DNA of 64,000 bases. It comes from Azospira oryzae. Lineage in GTDB: Bacteria; Pseudomonadota; Gammaproteobacteria; Burkholderiales; Rhodocyclaceae. Under the pieces are notes generated by a model. That model did no database searches, was not told the origin of the DNA, and saw only the letters and a program-made list of their open reading frames with translations. Positions 17,671 to 27,836 of this stretch are shown here, in pieces. Location of the stretch: contig NZ_SHKM01000002.1 of NCBI RefSeq assembly GCF_004217225.1, forward strand, positions 377,307 to 441,306, given 5' to 3'. The translations under genes were made by a program, and so were the position numbers. Every line of letters begins with the position of its first letter. The first letter of the stretch is position 1.

Positions 17671-18375
17671 TTACTTGAGCAGGCTGCCGAAGACCTTGCC
17701 GATGACCTTGCTGCCGGTGCCGATGGGGTCCTTGCGGATGGCCTTCTCCTGCTCGGCGATGATCAGGTAGAGGCCGTCCAGGGCCTTGCGCGTGACGTAG
17801 TCGTCCAGGTTGGCGTCCTTGGCGTCGATGAGGTGGAACTTGGCGGCCTTGCCGGCGAACTGGTTGTACTTGTCCGCCAGCTGCACCTTGGCCGTGGCCT
17901 TCTTGACGATGGGCAGAAATTTCTGGGCCAGGGGCTCGGAGGTGCTGCGCTTGAAATACTGGGTGGCCGCATCGTCGCCGCCGCTGAGGATGCCCTGGGC
18001 GTCCTTCACGCTCATTTCCTTGACCGCCTTCACCAGCAGGGGCTTGGCTTCCACCACCGCCGCCTCCGCCGCCCGGTTCATGGTTTCCACCAGCTGGTCG
18101 GCCTGCTTGCCGGCGCCGAATTTCTTCATCATCTCGGCGGCATCCTCCAGGGCGCCGGGCAGGGGAATGCGCACCTTGTCGTTGCCGAGGAAGCCGTCGG
18201 TCTTGCCCAGCTGGCTCACCGCCACCTCGGCGCCCCGGGTCAGGGCTTCCTTGAGGCCGGAGACGGCCTCGCCGTTGCTCACCTGGGCGGCGGCCGGCAT
18301 GCTGATGACAAGGGCCGTCAAAATGCCCACAATGCAGCGTCCGCCGAAGCGATTGATGACCGTGTTCAATTCCAT
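17671..18375 (-). CDS. DUF4197 domain-containing exported protein
   Basis: A 234-aa protein with an N-terminal signal (GILTALVISMPAAAQ) followed by the DUF4197 domain: LKEALTRGAEVAVSQLG, DGFLGNDKVRIPLPGALE and the final ALDGLYLIIAEQEKAIRKDP with GSKVIGKVFGSLLK. The domain is helical and of unknown function, found in many Gram-negative periplasms. ATG 18375 is preceded by AGGAGC. Only 12 bases separate its start from the divergent thioredoxin-like gene, so its promoter must overlap that gene. Confidence 0.87.
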   Translation of the reverse strand: MELNTVINRFGGRCIVGILTALVISMPAAAQVSNGEAVSGLKEALTRGAEVAVSQLGKTDGFLGNDKVRIPLPGALEDAAEMMKKFGAGKQADQLVETMNRAAEAAVVEAKPLLVKAVKEMSVKDAQGILSGGDDAATQYFKRSTSEPLAQKFLPIVKKATAKVQLADKYNQFAGKAAKFHLIDAKDANLDDYVTRKALDGLYLIIAEQEKAIRKDPIGTGSKVIGKVFGSLLK

Positions 18376-18387
18376 AGCCTGCTCCTG

Positions 18388-18897
18388 ATGATGATGTCCC
18401 GGGGCCACAAGCTTATCCTGCTGCTCGCCGTGCTCGCAATGAGCGGCGCCATGCTGACCTTTCTCGGCAAGCGGCAGGCCGCCCCGGCGGTCGAACTGAA
18501 GGTGCTGGGAGCCCCCGGCGTCAGCCTGGCCCAGCTGCGCGGCAAGGTGGTGATCCTGCAGTTCTGGGCCACCACCTGCGGCGACTGCGACCACACCCTG
18601 GCCGAACTGGCCCAGCTGCACCGCCGCTACCAGGCCCGGGGCCTGGAGACCCTGGCGGTGGCCATGGTTTACGACCAGCCGCGCCAGGTGGCCAGCTACG
18701 CCTACGCCAACAGCCTGCCCTTCCGCGTCGCCCAGGACGACGGCAGCGCCGCCCGGGGTTTCGCCCTGGGCAGCGCCAATCCGCCCCTGACCTTCCTCCT
18801 CGACCGCAGCGGCCGCATCGCCCAGCGCCTGCCCGGCAAGCCCGATCCCGGCCGCCTGCGGGCCATGGTGGAAAAGCTGCTGGCGGAACGGCCTTGA
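18388..18897 (+). CDS. TlpA-like membrane-anchored thioredoxin-fold protein
   Basis: A protein of about 169 aa beginning with three consecutive ATG codons (18388, 18391, 18394). An N-terminal membrane or signal segment (LILLLAVLAMSGAMLTFL) leads to a TlpA/AhpC-type domain with WATTCGDCDHTLAEL, where CGDC is the redox pair, and a later NPPLTFLLDRSGRI segment with the cis-Pro. It probably handles thiol redox in the periplasm, for example cytochrome c maturation. No Shine-Dalgarno precedes any of the three starts, because the space is taken by that of the divergent DUF4197 gene. Confidence 0.82.
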   Translation: MMMSRGHKLILLLAVLAMSGAMLTFLGKRQAAPAVELKVLGAPGVSLAQLRGKVVILQFWATTCGDCDHTLAELAQLHRRYQARGLETLAVAMVYDQPRQVASYAYANSLPFRVAQDDGSAARGFALGSANPPLTFLLDRSGRIAQRLPGKPDPGRLRAMVEKLLAERP

Positions 18898-18910
18898 GGA
18901 AAGCCCCCTG

Positions 18911-19048
18911 GCCACAGAGGGCACGGAGATCACCGAGAAAAGACAATGTCCCATTACGCCAGGGGCATCAGGCCTGGCTGCCCAGGGCCTTTCCCTCCGT
19001 GATCTCTGCGCTCCGGAGGAAGTCCTCTGGGGGGATGACCTCTGTGGC
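18911..19048. repeat. Dispersed intergenic inverted repeat, copy 2
   Basis: The ends GCCACAGAGG (18911-18920) and CCTCTGTGGC (19039-19048) pair perfectly. Inside are further CACGGAG and CTCCGTG matches and the GCCCAGGGCCTTTCCCTC block shared with the copy at 5267-5375. It occupies most of the gap between two convergent genes. Confidence 0.7.
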
Positions 19049-19062
19049 AGAAGGAACGCCTC

Positions 19063-20412
<1,350 letters not shown>

Positions 20413-20432
20413 GGACGAATCTTCTGCCGATT

Positions 20433-20470
20433 CTGTCAGTTGTGCAATTATTTGCCGCCATATTTGACAG
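20433..20470. promoter_or_regulatory. Candidate enhancer site for the FisR-like activator
   Basis: CTGTCA (20433-20438) and TGACAG (20465-20470) form an inverted pair 32 bases apart, centre to centre (three helical turns). They lie about 85-120 bases upstream of the -24 element at 20555. A second inverted repeat, CCATT-N5-AATGG, lies at 20517-20531. The assignment is positional only. Confidence 0.4.
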
Positions 20471-20554
20471 GCGATGGCCCGCAAGCGCCCGCCCCGAGCC
20501 CCGGACAAAACACAAGCCATTGATTAAATGGAAACTCCAGACAGGCGCCGGGGC

Positions 20555-20570
20555 TGGCACGGCTCTTGTT
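20555..20570 (+). promoter_or_regulatory. Sigma54 promoter of the persulfide dioxygenase-like gene
   Basis: TGGCAC-GGCTC-TTGTT has a perfect -24 element and a -12 element with T for C, at the correct spacing. It lies about 120 bases before the GTG start and next to a sigma54 activator gene. Confidence 0.65.
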
Positions 20571-20689
20571 ATGGAATGGACAGGAAACCGGTTTCAAGCC
20601 CCGTCCGCAGCCTCTCCGACACGGCATCCTCCCCTCCCGGGCGTGGGACAAGACTCCGGTTTCCACCACTTTCCAACCAGGAGTCGTTT

Positions 20690-21406
20690 GTGTTCATTTT
20701 CCGGCAGCTGCGGGACAGCAGCAGCGCCACCTACACCTACCTGATCGGCTCCCGGGCCAGTCGGGCAGCCCTGCTGGTGGACCCGGTGGCCGAGCAGTCG
20801 CCCCTCTACCTGGGCCTGCTGGGCGAACTGGAACTGAACCTGGCCTGCGTGGTGGACACCCACCTGCACAGCGACCATCTTTCCGCCGCCCCCACCCTGA
20901 TCCGGCATACCGGCTGCCTCTACGCCGCCGGCCTGTGCAGCGGCATCGGCGGCGCCGACCGGCAGCTGGCCGACGGCGACAGCCTGGACCTGGCCGACCT
21001 GCACCTGGAAGTGCTGGCCACCCCGGGCCACACCCCCGGCTGCATCACCCTGCTCTGGGAAGACCGCCTGCTGACCGGCGACGCCCTGCTCATCGGCAGC
21101 TGCGGCGCCACCGGCGAACCGGGCGGCAATGCCGGCACCCACTACGACAGCGTCACGCGAAAACTGCTGCCCCTGCCCGACGAACTGTTAGTCTTCCCCG
21201 GCCACGACCGGGACGGCCGCCGCGTCAGTTGCATCGGCGACGAGCGCCAGGGCAATCCCCTGTTCTGCGGCATCAGCCGCGACGAATTCATGGCCCAGGA
21301 CCGTTCCCAGCCCATGGGCGAACGGGCCGAGGCCATGCTTGCAGCCAATCGCCAGGGCGGCGGTTCGGTCCTGCGTGAACGGTCGCCCGTATCTCCAAAT
21401 AACTAA
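20690..21406 (+). CDS. Metallo-beta-lactamase-fold persulfide dioxygenase-like protein
   Basis: A 238-aa protein starting at GTG 20690, with AGGAG 8 bases upstream. It begins FIFRQLRDSSSATYTYLIG as ETHE1/PDO proteins do. The metal ligands are THLHSDH (about 61-67), GHTPGC, TGDALL and PGHD. Persulfide dioxygenases oxidise glutathione persulfide to sulfite. The usual RGCGRTDFQ segment after GDALLI is replaced by GSCGATGEPGG, so substrate specificity may differ from classical PDO. The divergent FisR-like activator supports a sulfur role. ccoG follows after 20 bases and is probably co-transcribed. Confidence 0.8.
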   Translation: MFIFRQLRDSSSATYTYLIGSRASRAALLVDPVAEQSPLYLGLLGELELNLACVVDTHLHSDHLSAAPTLIRHTGCLYAAGLCSGIGGADRQLADGDSLDLADLHLEVLATPGHTPGCITLLWEDRLLTGDALLIGSCGATGEPGGNAGTHYDSVTRKLLPLPDELLVFPGHDRDGRRVSCIGDERQGNPLFCGISRDEFMAQDRSQPMGERAEAMLAANRQGGGSVLRERSPVSPNN

Positions 21407-21426
21407 AGCCCGAGAGGAAATGATCC

Positions 21427-22842
21427 ATGAGCGCTAACGCCCCAGAGCAGCCGCAGCCCGACAACGGCGATACCGGCAGCCTCTACGAAAAGCACAAGAC
21501 GATCCACGCCCGCACCGCCCACGGTCGCTTCGCCAACTGGCGGATCTTCCTGGTGCTGTTCACCCAGCTGCTGTTCTACGGCACCCCCTGGCTGATGTGG
21601 AACGACCGCCAGGCCGTGCTGTTCCACCTGGTGGAGCGCAAGTTCTACATTTTCGGCCTGGTGCTGTGGCCCCAGGACGTCTTCTACCTGGCCATCCTGC
21701 TCATCATCTCGGCCTACGGCCTGTTCCTGGTGACCGCCGTCGCCGGGCGCCTGTTCTGCGGCTACGCCTGTCCCCAGACGGTCTACACGGAAGTGTTCAT
21801 GTGGATCGAGAACTGGATCGAAGGCGACCGCCCGGCCCGCATGAAGCTGGAAAAGGCGCCCATGGACGCCCGCAAGCTCCGCATCAAGGCCACCAAGCAC
21901 GCCCTCTGGCTGATCCTCTCCGTCTTCACCGGCTTCACCCTGGTGGGCTACTTCACCCCCATGAGCGAACTACTGACCGAACTGAAGACCTTCAGCTTCG
22001 GCCCCTGGGAGACCTTCTGGACCTTCTTCTACGGCGGCTTCACCTACATGATGGCCGGCTTCATGCGCGAGCAGGTGTGCAAGTACATGTGCCCCTACGC
22101 CCGCTTCCAGAGCGTCATGTTCGACCCGGACACCCTGATCATCACCTACGATCCCGAGCGCGGCGAACCCCGGGGTACCCGCAAGAAGGGCGCCGATCCC
22201 AAGGCCCTGGGCCTGGGCGAGTGCGTGGATTGCGGCATCTGCGTCCAGGTCTGCCCCACCGGCATCGACATCCGCAACGGCCTGCAATATGAGTGCATCG
22301 GCTGCGCCGCCTGTATCGACGCCTGCGACGAGGTGATGGACAAGGTCAATTACCCCCGGGGCCTGATCCGCTACTCCACCGAAAACGCCATGGCCCGCCA
22401 TCTCACCAAGAAGGAGATCCTGGGCCACGTGGTGCGGCCGCGCATCCTCCTCTACTCCGTGATCCTGGCCGCCATCACCCTGACCACCGCCTGGTTCATC
22501 GCCCACCGCATCCCGCTCAAGGTGGACGTCATCCGCGACCGCGGCGCCCTGGCCCGGGAAACGGACATGGGCCTGATCGAAAACACCTTCACCCTGCGTT
22601 TCATGAACACCGACGAGCAGGCCCACCGCTACCGCATCAAGGCCACCGGCCTGGATGGCCTGGAAGTGGGCGGCGCCGCCGAAGTGGACGTGCCGGCAGC
22701 CACCACCACCTCCCTCATGACCTCCCTGCAGGTCCAGCCCGACGCGGGCAAGAAGGGCTCGAACCCCATCATGTTCGAGATCGAGGCCATGGATGGCTCC
22801 AACATCCGCATCCGGGAAAAAGCCGTCTTCATGCTTCCCTGA
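21427..22842 (+). CDS. ccoG: Cytochrome c oxidase accessory protein CcoG
   Basis: A 471-aa membrane protein of the CcoG/RdxA/FixG family, which reduces Cu(II) for assembly of cbb3 oxidase. It has several transmembrane helices (about 38-58, 82-105, 158-178, 195-215, 340-358), the GRLFCGYACPQTVYTE and CKYMCPYARFQSVM motifs, and two ferredoxin-type clusters CVDCGICVQVCP and CIGCAACIDACD. A periplasmic immunoglobulin-like domain ends the protein. No cco structural genes are in the window. It is followed by a terminator. Confidence 0.95.
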   Translation: MSANAPEQPQPDNGDTGSLYEKHKTIHARTAHGRFANWRIFLVLFTQLLFYGTPWLMWNDRQAVLFHLVERKFYIFGLVLWPQDVFYLAILLIISAYGLFLVTAVAGRLFCGYACPQTVYTEVFMWIENWIEGDRPARMKLEKAPMDARKLRIKATKHALWLILSVFTGFTLVGYFTPMSELLTELKTFSFGPWETFWTFFYGGFTYMMAGFMREQVCKYMCPYARFQSVMFDPDTLIITYDPERGEPRGTRKKGADPKALGLGECVDCGICVQVCPTGIDIRNGLQYECIGCAACIDACDEVMDKVNYPRGLIRYSTENAMARHLTKKEILGHVVRPRILLYSVILAAITLTTAWFIAHRIPLKVDVIRDRGALARETDMGLIENTFTLRFMNTDEQAHRYRIKATGLDGLEVGGAAEVDVPAATTTSLMTSLQVQPDAGKKGSNPIMFEIEAMDGSNIRIREKAVFMLP

Positions 22843-22866
22843 GAGCCTCTGACGAGGCTTCCATTC

Positions 22867-22901
22867 GGCCGGGTCGGCATCAGCCTTCCCGGCCTTTTTT
22901 T
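22867..22901 (+). terminator. Rho-independent terminator after ccoG
   Basis: Stem GGCCGGG/CCCGGCC (22867-22873 with 22888-22894) is followed by seven T residues. Confidence 0.9.
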
Positions 22902-23022
22902 GCCCGCAATTTGTCGAGAAATGCCAACTATTTCAGGGTTTCCCCTCTGCCTTTTGGCGTAACTTGGCCCCCATGCTGCAATGCAGCGGTGTGAGCCAAA
23001 TAACAAGACAGGGGTATGCATC

Positions 23023-23409
23023 ATGATTTACCGGCTGCTGACGATGGGTCTGGTCCTTTCCTGGGGTGCCGTGCAGGCGGCCGACAACAGCGCTTCCGCC
23101 GCCCGCGCCTTCTGCGACAGCGGCAAGCTGGCCAAGGGTGCCGAAATCGCCGTGTTCCGCGGCTGCCTGGGCTGCCATACGGTGGACAGCAAGCGCATCG
23201 GCCCTTCCTACCAGGAGATCGCCAAGAAGTACCCCCACACGCCGGAAGTGGTGGCCCAGCTGGCGAAGAAAATCCGCGACGGGGGCAAGGGCAACTGGGG
23301 CGAACTCTCCATGCCGGCCAACCCGGTGAGCGAGGCCGAAGCCCAGACCCTGGCCGAATGGGTGCTGTCCCTGGACGAGCCGCCGGCCCGCTACAGCAGC
23401 AATCCCTAA
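23023..23409 (+). CDS. Periplasmic class I cytochrome c
   Basis: A 128-aa exported cytochrome starting at ATG 23023. A signal peptide (MIYRLLTMGLVLSWGAVQA) precedes a monohaem domain with CLGCH (48-52). GPSYQEIAKKY follows, and the likely axial Met97 is in the LSMPAN loop, as in cytochrome c551/c8-type proteins. An additional Cys at residue 31 lies before the haem motif. It probably shuttles electrons to periplasmic reductases or oxidases. A start at 22981 would add 14 residues without a signal-like character. Confidence 0.88.
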   Translation: MIYRLLTMGLVLSWGAVQAADNSASAARAFCDSGKLAKGAEIAVFRGCLGCHTVDSKRIGPSYQEIAKKYPHTPEVVAQLAKKIRDGGKGNWGELSMPANPVSEAEAQTLAEWVLSLDEPPARYSSNP

Positions 23410-23419
23410 GCCTTAGTCC

Positions 23420-24811
23420 CTAGCCCCGGGGCCCGAGCATGGCCTCGGGCCGCACCCAGGCATCGAACTCCTCGGCCGTGACGTAGCCCAGGGCCAGGGC
23501 CGCCTGGCGCAGGGTGCTGCCGTCGCGGTGGGCCTGCTTGGCCACTGCAGCCGCCCGTTCGTAGCCGATGTGGGGCGCCAGGGCCGTGACCAGCATGAGG
23601 GAACGTTCCAGCAGCTCATCCATGCGCTCCCGATTGGGCACGATGCCCACCACGCAATGGCGGCTGAAGCTTTCCATGGCATCCCCCAGCAGGCGAACGC
23701 TCTGCAGGAAGTTGTGGGCCAGCAGGGGCTTGAACACGTTCAGTTCGAAATTGCCGGAGGCGCCGCCGATATTGATGGCCACGTCGTTGCCGAAGACCTG
23801 GGCGCAGACCATGGTGAGGGCTTCGCACTGGGTCGGGTTCACCTTGCCCGGCATGATGGAGCTGCCCGGCTCGTTTTCCGGCAGGGCAATCTCCCCCAGG
23901 CCCGAGCGGGGACCGGAGGCCAGCCAGCGCAGGTCGTTGGCGATTTTCATGAGGGCCCCGGCCAGGGTCTTGAGGGCGCCGTGGGCAAAGAGCAGGGCCT
24001 CGTGGCCGGCCAGGGCGGCGAAGGGATTGGCTGCCGGCACGAAGGGCTGGGAGCAGGCATGGGCAAGCTTCTCCGCCACCCGTGCCCCGAACTCCGCATG
24101 GGTATTGAGTCCCGTGCCCACCGCCGTGCCGCCCGCCGCCAGTTGCCGCAATCCGGGCAGGGAGGCCTGGATGCCGCGCTCCGCCTGCTCCAGCTGGGCG
24201 ACGTAACCGGAGAACTCCTGCCCCAGGGTGATGGGGGTGGCGTCCTGCAGGTGGGTGCGGCCGATCTTGATCAGACCGGCGAATGCCTCCGCCTTGGCCG
24301 CCAGGGCCTGGCGCAGCTCGGCCAGGGCCGGCAGCAGGCGGCCGTCCACGGCCAGGGTGGCCGCCACGTGGATGGCGGTGGGAAAGATGTCGTTGGAGGA
24401 CTGGCCCAGATTCACCTGGTCGTTGGGATGCACCAGGCGCCCTTCGCCCCGGGAGCCGCCGAGCAGCTCCGAGGCCCGGTTGGCCAGCACCTCGTTCATG
24501 TTCATGTTGCTCTGGGTACCGGAGCCGGTCTGCCACACGGAAAGAGGAAACTCCGCCGGGTGCCGGCCCGCCAGCACCTCATCCGCCGCCGCCGCGATGG
24601 CCCCGGCCACGGGCGGGGGCAACAGACCCAGTTCGCCATTCACTTGCGCCGCCGCCTGCTTGACCAGGGCCAGGGCGCGGATCAGTTCAGGCGGCATGGT
24701 CTCGCTGGAAATGGCGAAGTGTTCCAGGGAACGCTGGGTCTGGGCACCCCACAGACGCTCCGCCGGCACGGCGATGGGACCGAAGGTATCGTGTTCGAGA
24801 CGCTGGGACAT
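23420..24811 (-). CDS. fumC: Class II fumarate hydratase
   Basis: A 463-aa fumarase interconverting fumarate and malate in the TCA cycle, iron-independent and tetrameric. Family motifs are present: [43 protein letters not shown] and the signature [16 protein letters not shown] with the catalytic Ser. Length and N terminus fit FumC rather than aspartase. It is convergent with the cytochrome c gene, with stops 10 bases apart, and the upstream 66 bases hold only the promoter. Confidence 0.94.
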   Translation of the reverse strand: MSQRLEHDTFGPIAVPAERLWGAQTQRSLEHFAISSETMPPELIRALALVKQAAAQVNGELGLLPPPVAGAIAAAADEVLAGRHPAEFPLSVWQTGSGTQSNMNMNEVLANRASELLGGSRGEGRLVHPNDQVNLGQSSNDIFPTAIHVAATLAVDGRLLPALAELRQALAAKAEAFAGLIKIGRTHLQDATPITLGQEFSGYVAQLEQAERGIQASLPGLRQLAAGGTAVGTGLNTHAEFGARVAEKLAHACSQPFVPAANPFAALAGHEALLFAHGALKTLAGALMKIANDLRWLASGPRSGLGEIALPENEPGSSIMPGKVNPTQCEALTMVCAQVFGNDVAINIGGASGNFELNVFKPLLAHNFLQSVRLLGDAMESFSRHCVVGIVPNRERMDELLERSLMLVTALAPHIGYERAAAVAKQAHRDGSTLRQAALALGYVTAEEFDAWVRPEAMLGPRG

Positions 24812-24877
24812 GGGCCTTGCTCCGCTTGCACTGCCGGATTGGACCGGCGCCGGGCCGGAGGGTTGCGGTGCGGAGCT

Positions 24878-25120
24878 TCAGCCGGCGGCCCGCAGCCAGT
24901 CGGCCACGGTGCCGGCGGTGGGAATGCGGCCGGAGGACACCAGCTTGCCGTTGATCACCAGGCCCGGCGTCTGCAGCACGTCGTGGGCGATGATCTCGCC
25001 CATGTCGGTGATCTTCAGCACCTCCGCCTCGACGCCGGCCAGGGCCACCGCCTGCCGCGCCACCTCCTCCAGTTTCTTGCAGTTGGCACAGCCGGGGCCG
25101 AGCACTTTGATGGTCAGCAT
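24878..25120 (-). CDS. Small thioredoxin-fold protein (TM0996/MTH895 type)
   Basis: An 80-aa redox protein, MLTIKVLGPGCANCKKLEE..., with the active-site CANC near residues 11-14 and the cis-Pro in LQTPGLVINGKL. This small family is regularly encoded beside DUF318/ArsP-type permeases, and here the start lies 2 bases after the permease stop. It may reduce the permease's transported metal(loid) complex or the permease itself. That role is inference. Confidence 0.88.
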   Translation of the reverse strand: MLTIKVLGPGCANCKKLEEVARQAVALAGVEAEVLKITDMGEIIAHDVLQTPGLVINGKLVSSGRIPTAGTVADWLRAAG

Positions 25121-25122
25121 GG

Positions 25123-26583
25123 TCACACTCCTTTTGCGGAAAAACGGTTGGCCGCCGCCAGCAGCAGGCCCAGGCCGGCCATGGCGCCGCCGATGCCCAG
25201 GACCAGCAGCAGGGGCGGGGCGCCATCCACCCAGGCGCCGTAGGTGAGGCCGGCGGCGGCGCTGAACAGGGCCACCAGGCCCACATAGGTCCAGGTCTTG
25301 GTGCGGCCGATGATGGCGGTGATGATGAGGATGCTCTGCAGGGACAGTTCCGGGTCCGACATCAGGTAGGCCAGCAGGGGGCCCCGGTGCATGCCCAGGT
25401 CGAGGAACATCTTGGCGATGGGCACCTCCACCAGGGTGGGGAAGTACATGAAGACGCCGAAGCCGACGCCGGCCAGATTGCCCAGCAGGGTGTTGCTGCC
25501 GGCCACCATCTCGATCCATTCCGGCCGCAGCACCACCCGGATCATGCCGACGACGAAGACGCCGATCACCAGCAGGGGGAAAATCTGTTTGACGAAGCGC
25601 CAGGACTCCCACAGCCAGGCCCGGCGGTCCTCCGCCGTCAGGTGGCGGCTGCCCAGCCAGGCCAGCACAGCCAGGGCCAGGGCGACGCCGAGGAACTTGC
25701 CGCCCAGCCCCAGGCGCAGGCCGCCGGGCACCGCCTGCACCGAGAGGGCGGCCACCAGCAGGGTCAGGGCCACCAGGGCGAGGCACAGGCGGGTCCAGCC
25801 GTTGGCCCCGGCCTCGATGTTCTCCAGCCCCAGGCGGGCGCTGAGGCCGATGCCGCCGAGCAGGCCGATGAGCAGCACGCCCTGGAGGGAGACGCCCTCC
25901 TCGCCGCGGCTGGCGTCATAGGGCACCAGGCGGTCGAGCAGGGCCTGCCAGTCGGCGCTGCCGGCCCAGGCCAGATCAAACTGCCACAGGCTGCCGGTGA
26001 GCAGGCCGACCTTCAGGGTACCGGCCAGGAGCAGGCCGATCCACACCAGGAGGAAGGCCAGGGCGCCCCGGGACAGGCCGGCGGCGGCCTGGGCGCTGAA
26101 CAGGGCGTCGGTGGCCCGGTCCCGGGCGCTGTCGTCGGCGCGGAAGAGCAGGGCCATGATCAGGCCGATGCCGATGGCGAACGTCAGGGACAGCAGCAGC
26201 CGGGCCACGGCCAGGTCCACGCCGATGATGCCGCCGGTGTAGACCAGGGCCAGGATGTTGGCCGCCGGCGCGAAGAAGAGGAAGGTGGTGGCCGGGCCGA
26301 GGCCAGCCCCCTTGCGGTAGATGCCCGCAAAGAGGGGCACGATGGTGCAGGAGCAGACCGCCAGCACCGAACCGGCGGCGGCCGCCGCCGGATAGGAAAC
26401 CGCCTTGGGTGTCTGCCGCCCGAGAAAGCGGGTGATCGTTTCCTTGGGAATGAGGGCCGCCATGGCCCCGGCAATGCAGAAGGCCGGCAGCAGACAGAGC
26501 AGCACATGGGCCGCCAGGTAGGCCGCCAGATTCCCCAGGCCGCCCCGGATCAGGGCCGGCAACAGCGACAGCAGGTCTCCCAA
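25123..26583 (-). CDS. DUF318/ArsP-family permease
   Basis: A protein of about 486 aa with eight to ten transmembrane helices in two homologous halves. The first half carries the family signature CSCTIVPLFAGIYRKGAGLG with FFAPAANILAL, and the second half has the matching EVPIAKMFLDLGMHRGPLLAYLMSDPELS. A Cys pair (CSC) sits in the first repeat. Relatives include the ArsP organoarsenical exporter. I start at TTG 26583 because GGAGG lies 6 bases upstream; a TTG at 26613 is also in frame. It is translationally close to the downstream thioredoxin. The substrate is not evident. Confidence 0.85.
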   Translation of the reverse strand: MGDLLSLLPALIRGGLGNLAAYLAAHVLLCLLPAFCIAGAMAALIPKETITRFLGRQTPKAVSYPAAAAAGSVLAVCSCTIVPLFAGIYRKGAGLGPATTFLFFAPAANILALVYTGGIIGVDLAVARLLLSLTFAIGIGLIMALLFRADDSARDRATDALFSAQAAAGLSRGALAFLLVWIGLLLAGTLKVGLLTGSLWQFDLAWAGSADWQALLDRLVPYDASRGEEGVSLQGVLLIGLLGGIGLSARLGLENIEAGANGWTRLCLALVALTLLVAALSVQAVPGGLRLGLGGKFLGVALALAVLAWLGSRHLTAEDRRAWLWESWRFVKQIFPLLVIGVFVVGMIRVVLRPEWIEMVAGSNTLLGNLAGVGFGVFMYFPTLVEVPIAKMFLDLGMHRGPLLAYLMSDPELSLQSILIITAIIGRTKTWTYVGLVALFSAAAGLTYGAWVDGAPPLLLVLGIGGAMAGLGLLLAAANRFSAKGV

Positions 26584-26658
26584 GACTTTCCTCCGCCAAG
26601 GCTCACCCCCCAATGGTACGCCCCGCGGCGGGCCGAGGTAAGCGGCGACGGCAGCGAC

Positions 26659-27807
26659 TCAGGGGCGGGCGGCCCGGGCAGCCACCTTCTGCCGCCAGCG
26701 GCGCAGGCCGGTGTAGAACAGCAGCAGGGGCAGCAGGCCGGCCAGGGCCGTCAGCAGGCGTCCGGGCAGGCCGAAGGCCTCGCCGTTGTGCAGGGGATGG
26801 AGCCAGTTGAAAAGGCTGTCGGCGGCGCTGCCCTGCTCCGGCCGGCGCAGGGCCAGGACTTCGCCGCTGGCGGCGTCGATCCACATCAGGGTGTGGGGAA
26901 AGCGCCGGCTCGGGTCCCCCGGCTGGTAGATGCGCAGGCGGTAGTTGCCGCCGCCCGCCGGCGGCGTCTCCAGCCAGCGCACCTCGCCCCCGGGCAAGTG
27001 TTGGCGGGCAATCTCCAGGGCCTGCTGGGGAGCGATGAGGATGGCGCCGGATTCGGCCGCCGGGGCCGGCAGCGCATCCACCGGCGAGAACAGGGCGAGG
27101 ACGGGCTTGAACCAGGCCGGCTGCTCCAGCATGGCGCCGCTCAGGGTCAGCAGCAGCAACAGGGGCAGACCGTAGATGCCGCCGAGGACGTGCCAGTCGT
27201 AGATGCGGCGCTGGCTGCTGCGCCCCGCCCCCGCCCGCAGGGCCGCCCCCAGGCGCCTGGGCGACGGCCACCAGAGATAGACGCCGAGCCCCAGCAGGAG
27301 CAGCAGCAGGAGGGAAGCGGCGCCGAGCAGGGTGCGCCCGCTGCGGTCCAGCAGCAGGGTGAAATGGAGGTCGTAAAGCCAGGTGGCGGCGAAGTCGCCC
27401 CAAAAGCGCTGACTGGTGATCTGCAGGCGGTAGGGGTCCACCGTCACCAGCAGGGGGGCGAAGCCCTGGCCGGCTTTTTCCTCGGGCTGGTAGTAGCGGG
27501 CCGTCAGCGGCTGCCCGGGGTCCATGGGCAGTTCCAGGCGCCAGCCGCCGTTGCGCCCGGCATGGGCCGCTTCGAGCAGGGCGAAAATCCTGTCCAGGGA
27601 GTGGGGCTGGCAGGGAGTGCCGGCGGGAGACTGGCATGACGGCGGCGCCACCACCAGTTCCGGGTTGAGCAGCCGGTCCCCTTCCACATAGAAGACCAGC
27701 AGGGAGCCAGTGAGGCCGAGCAGGCAGAACAGCAGGCCCAGGCTCAGGCCCAGCCACTGGTGCAGGGCCAGCAGCCAGGCCCGGCAGCGCCGTCGCCAGG
27801 ACCTCAT
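26659..27807 (-). CDS. PepSY-associated membrane protein
   Basis: A 382-aa inner-membrane protein starting at ATG 27807. It has four transmembrane helices: about 15-38 (WLGLSLGLLFCLLGLTGSLLVF), 165-188, 215-235 and 345-365. Conserved His residues typical of the PepSY_TM family appear in HQWLGL, DLHFTLLL and DWHVLGG, with NWLHPLHNGEAFG before the last helix. Family members are often linked to TonB receptors and act as ferric-siderophore reductases. The TonB-dependent receptor gene lies 29 bases upstream in the same operon, which fits iron uptake. Confidence 0.88.
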   Translation of the reverse strand: MRSWRRRCRAWLLALHQWLGLSLGLLFCLLGLTGSLLVFYVEGDRLLNPELVVAPPSCQSPAGTPCQPHSLDRIFALLEAAHAGRNGGWRLELPMDPGQPLTARYYQPEEKAGQGFAPLLVTVDPYRLQITSQRFWGDFAATWLYDLHFTLLLDRSGRTLLGAASLLLLLLLGLGVYLWWPSPRRLGAALRAGAGRSSQRRIYDWHVLGGIYGLPLLLLLTLSGAMLEQPAWFKPVLALFSPVDALPAPAAESGAILIAPQQALEIARQHLPGGEVRWLETPPAGGGNYRLRIYQPGDPSRRFPHTLMWIDAASGEVLALRRPEQGSAADSLFNWLHPLHNGEAFGLPGRLLTALAGLLPLLLFYTGLRRWRQKVAARAARP

Positions 27808-27836
27808 GCCACCTCCAGGGGGCCTGCCGGCCGGCC

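Noticed and set aside
20568-20583. TGT-N10-ACA match downstream of the sigma54 promoter at 20555
   Set aside because: It lies downstream of the -12 element within the transcribed region and beside a different activator gene, so it is likely a chance match.
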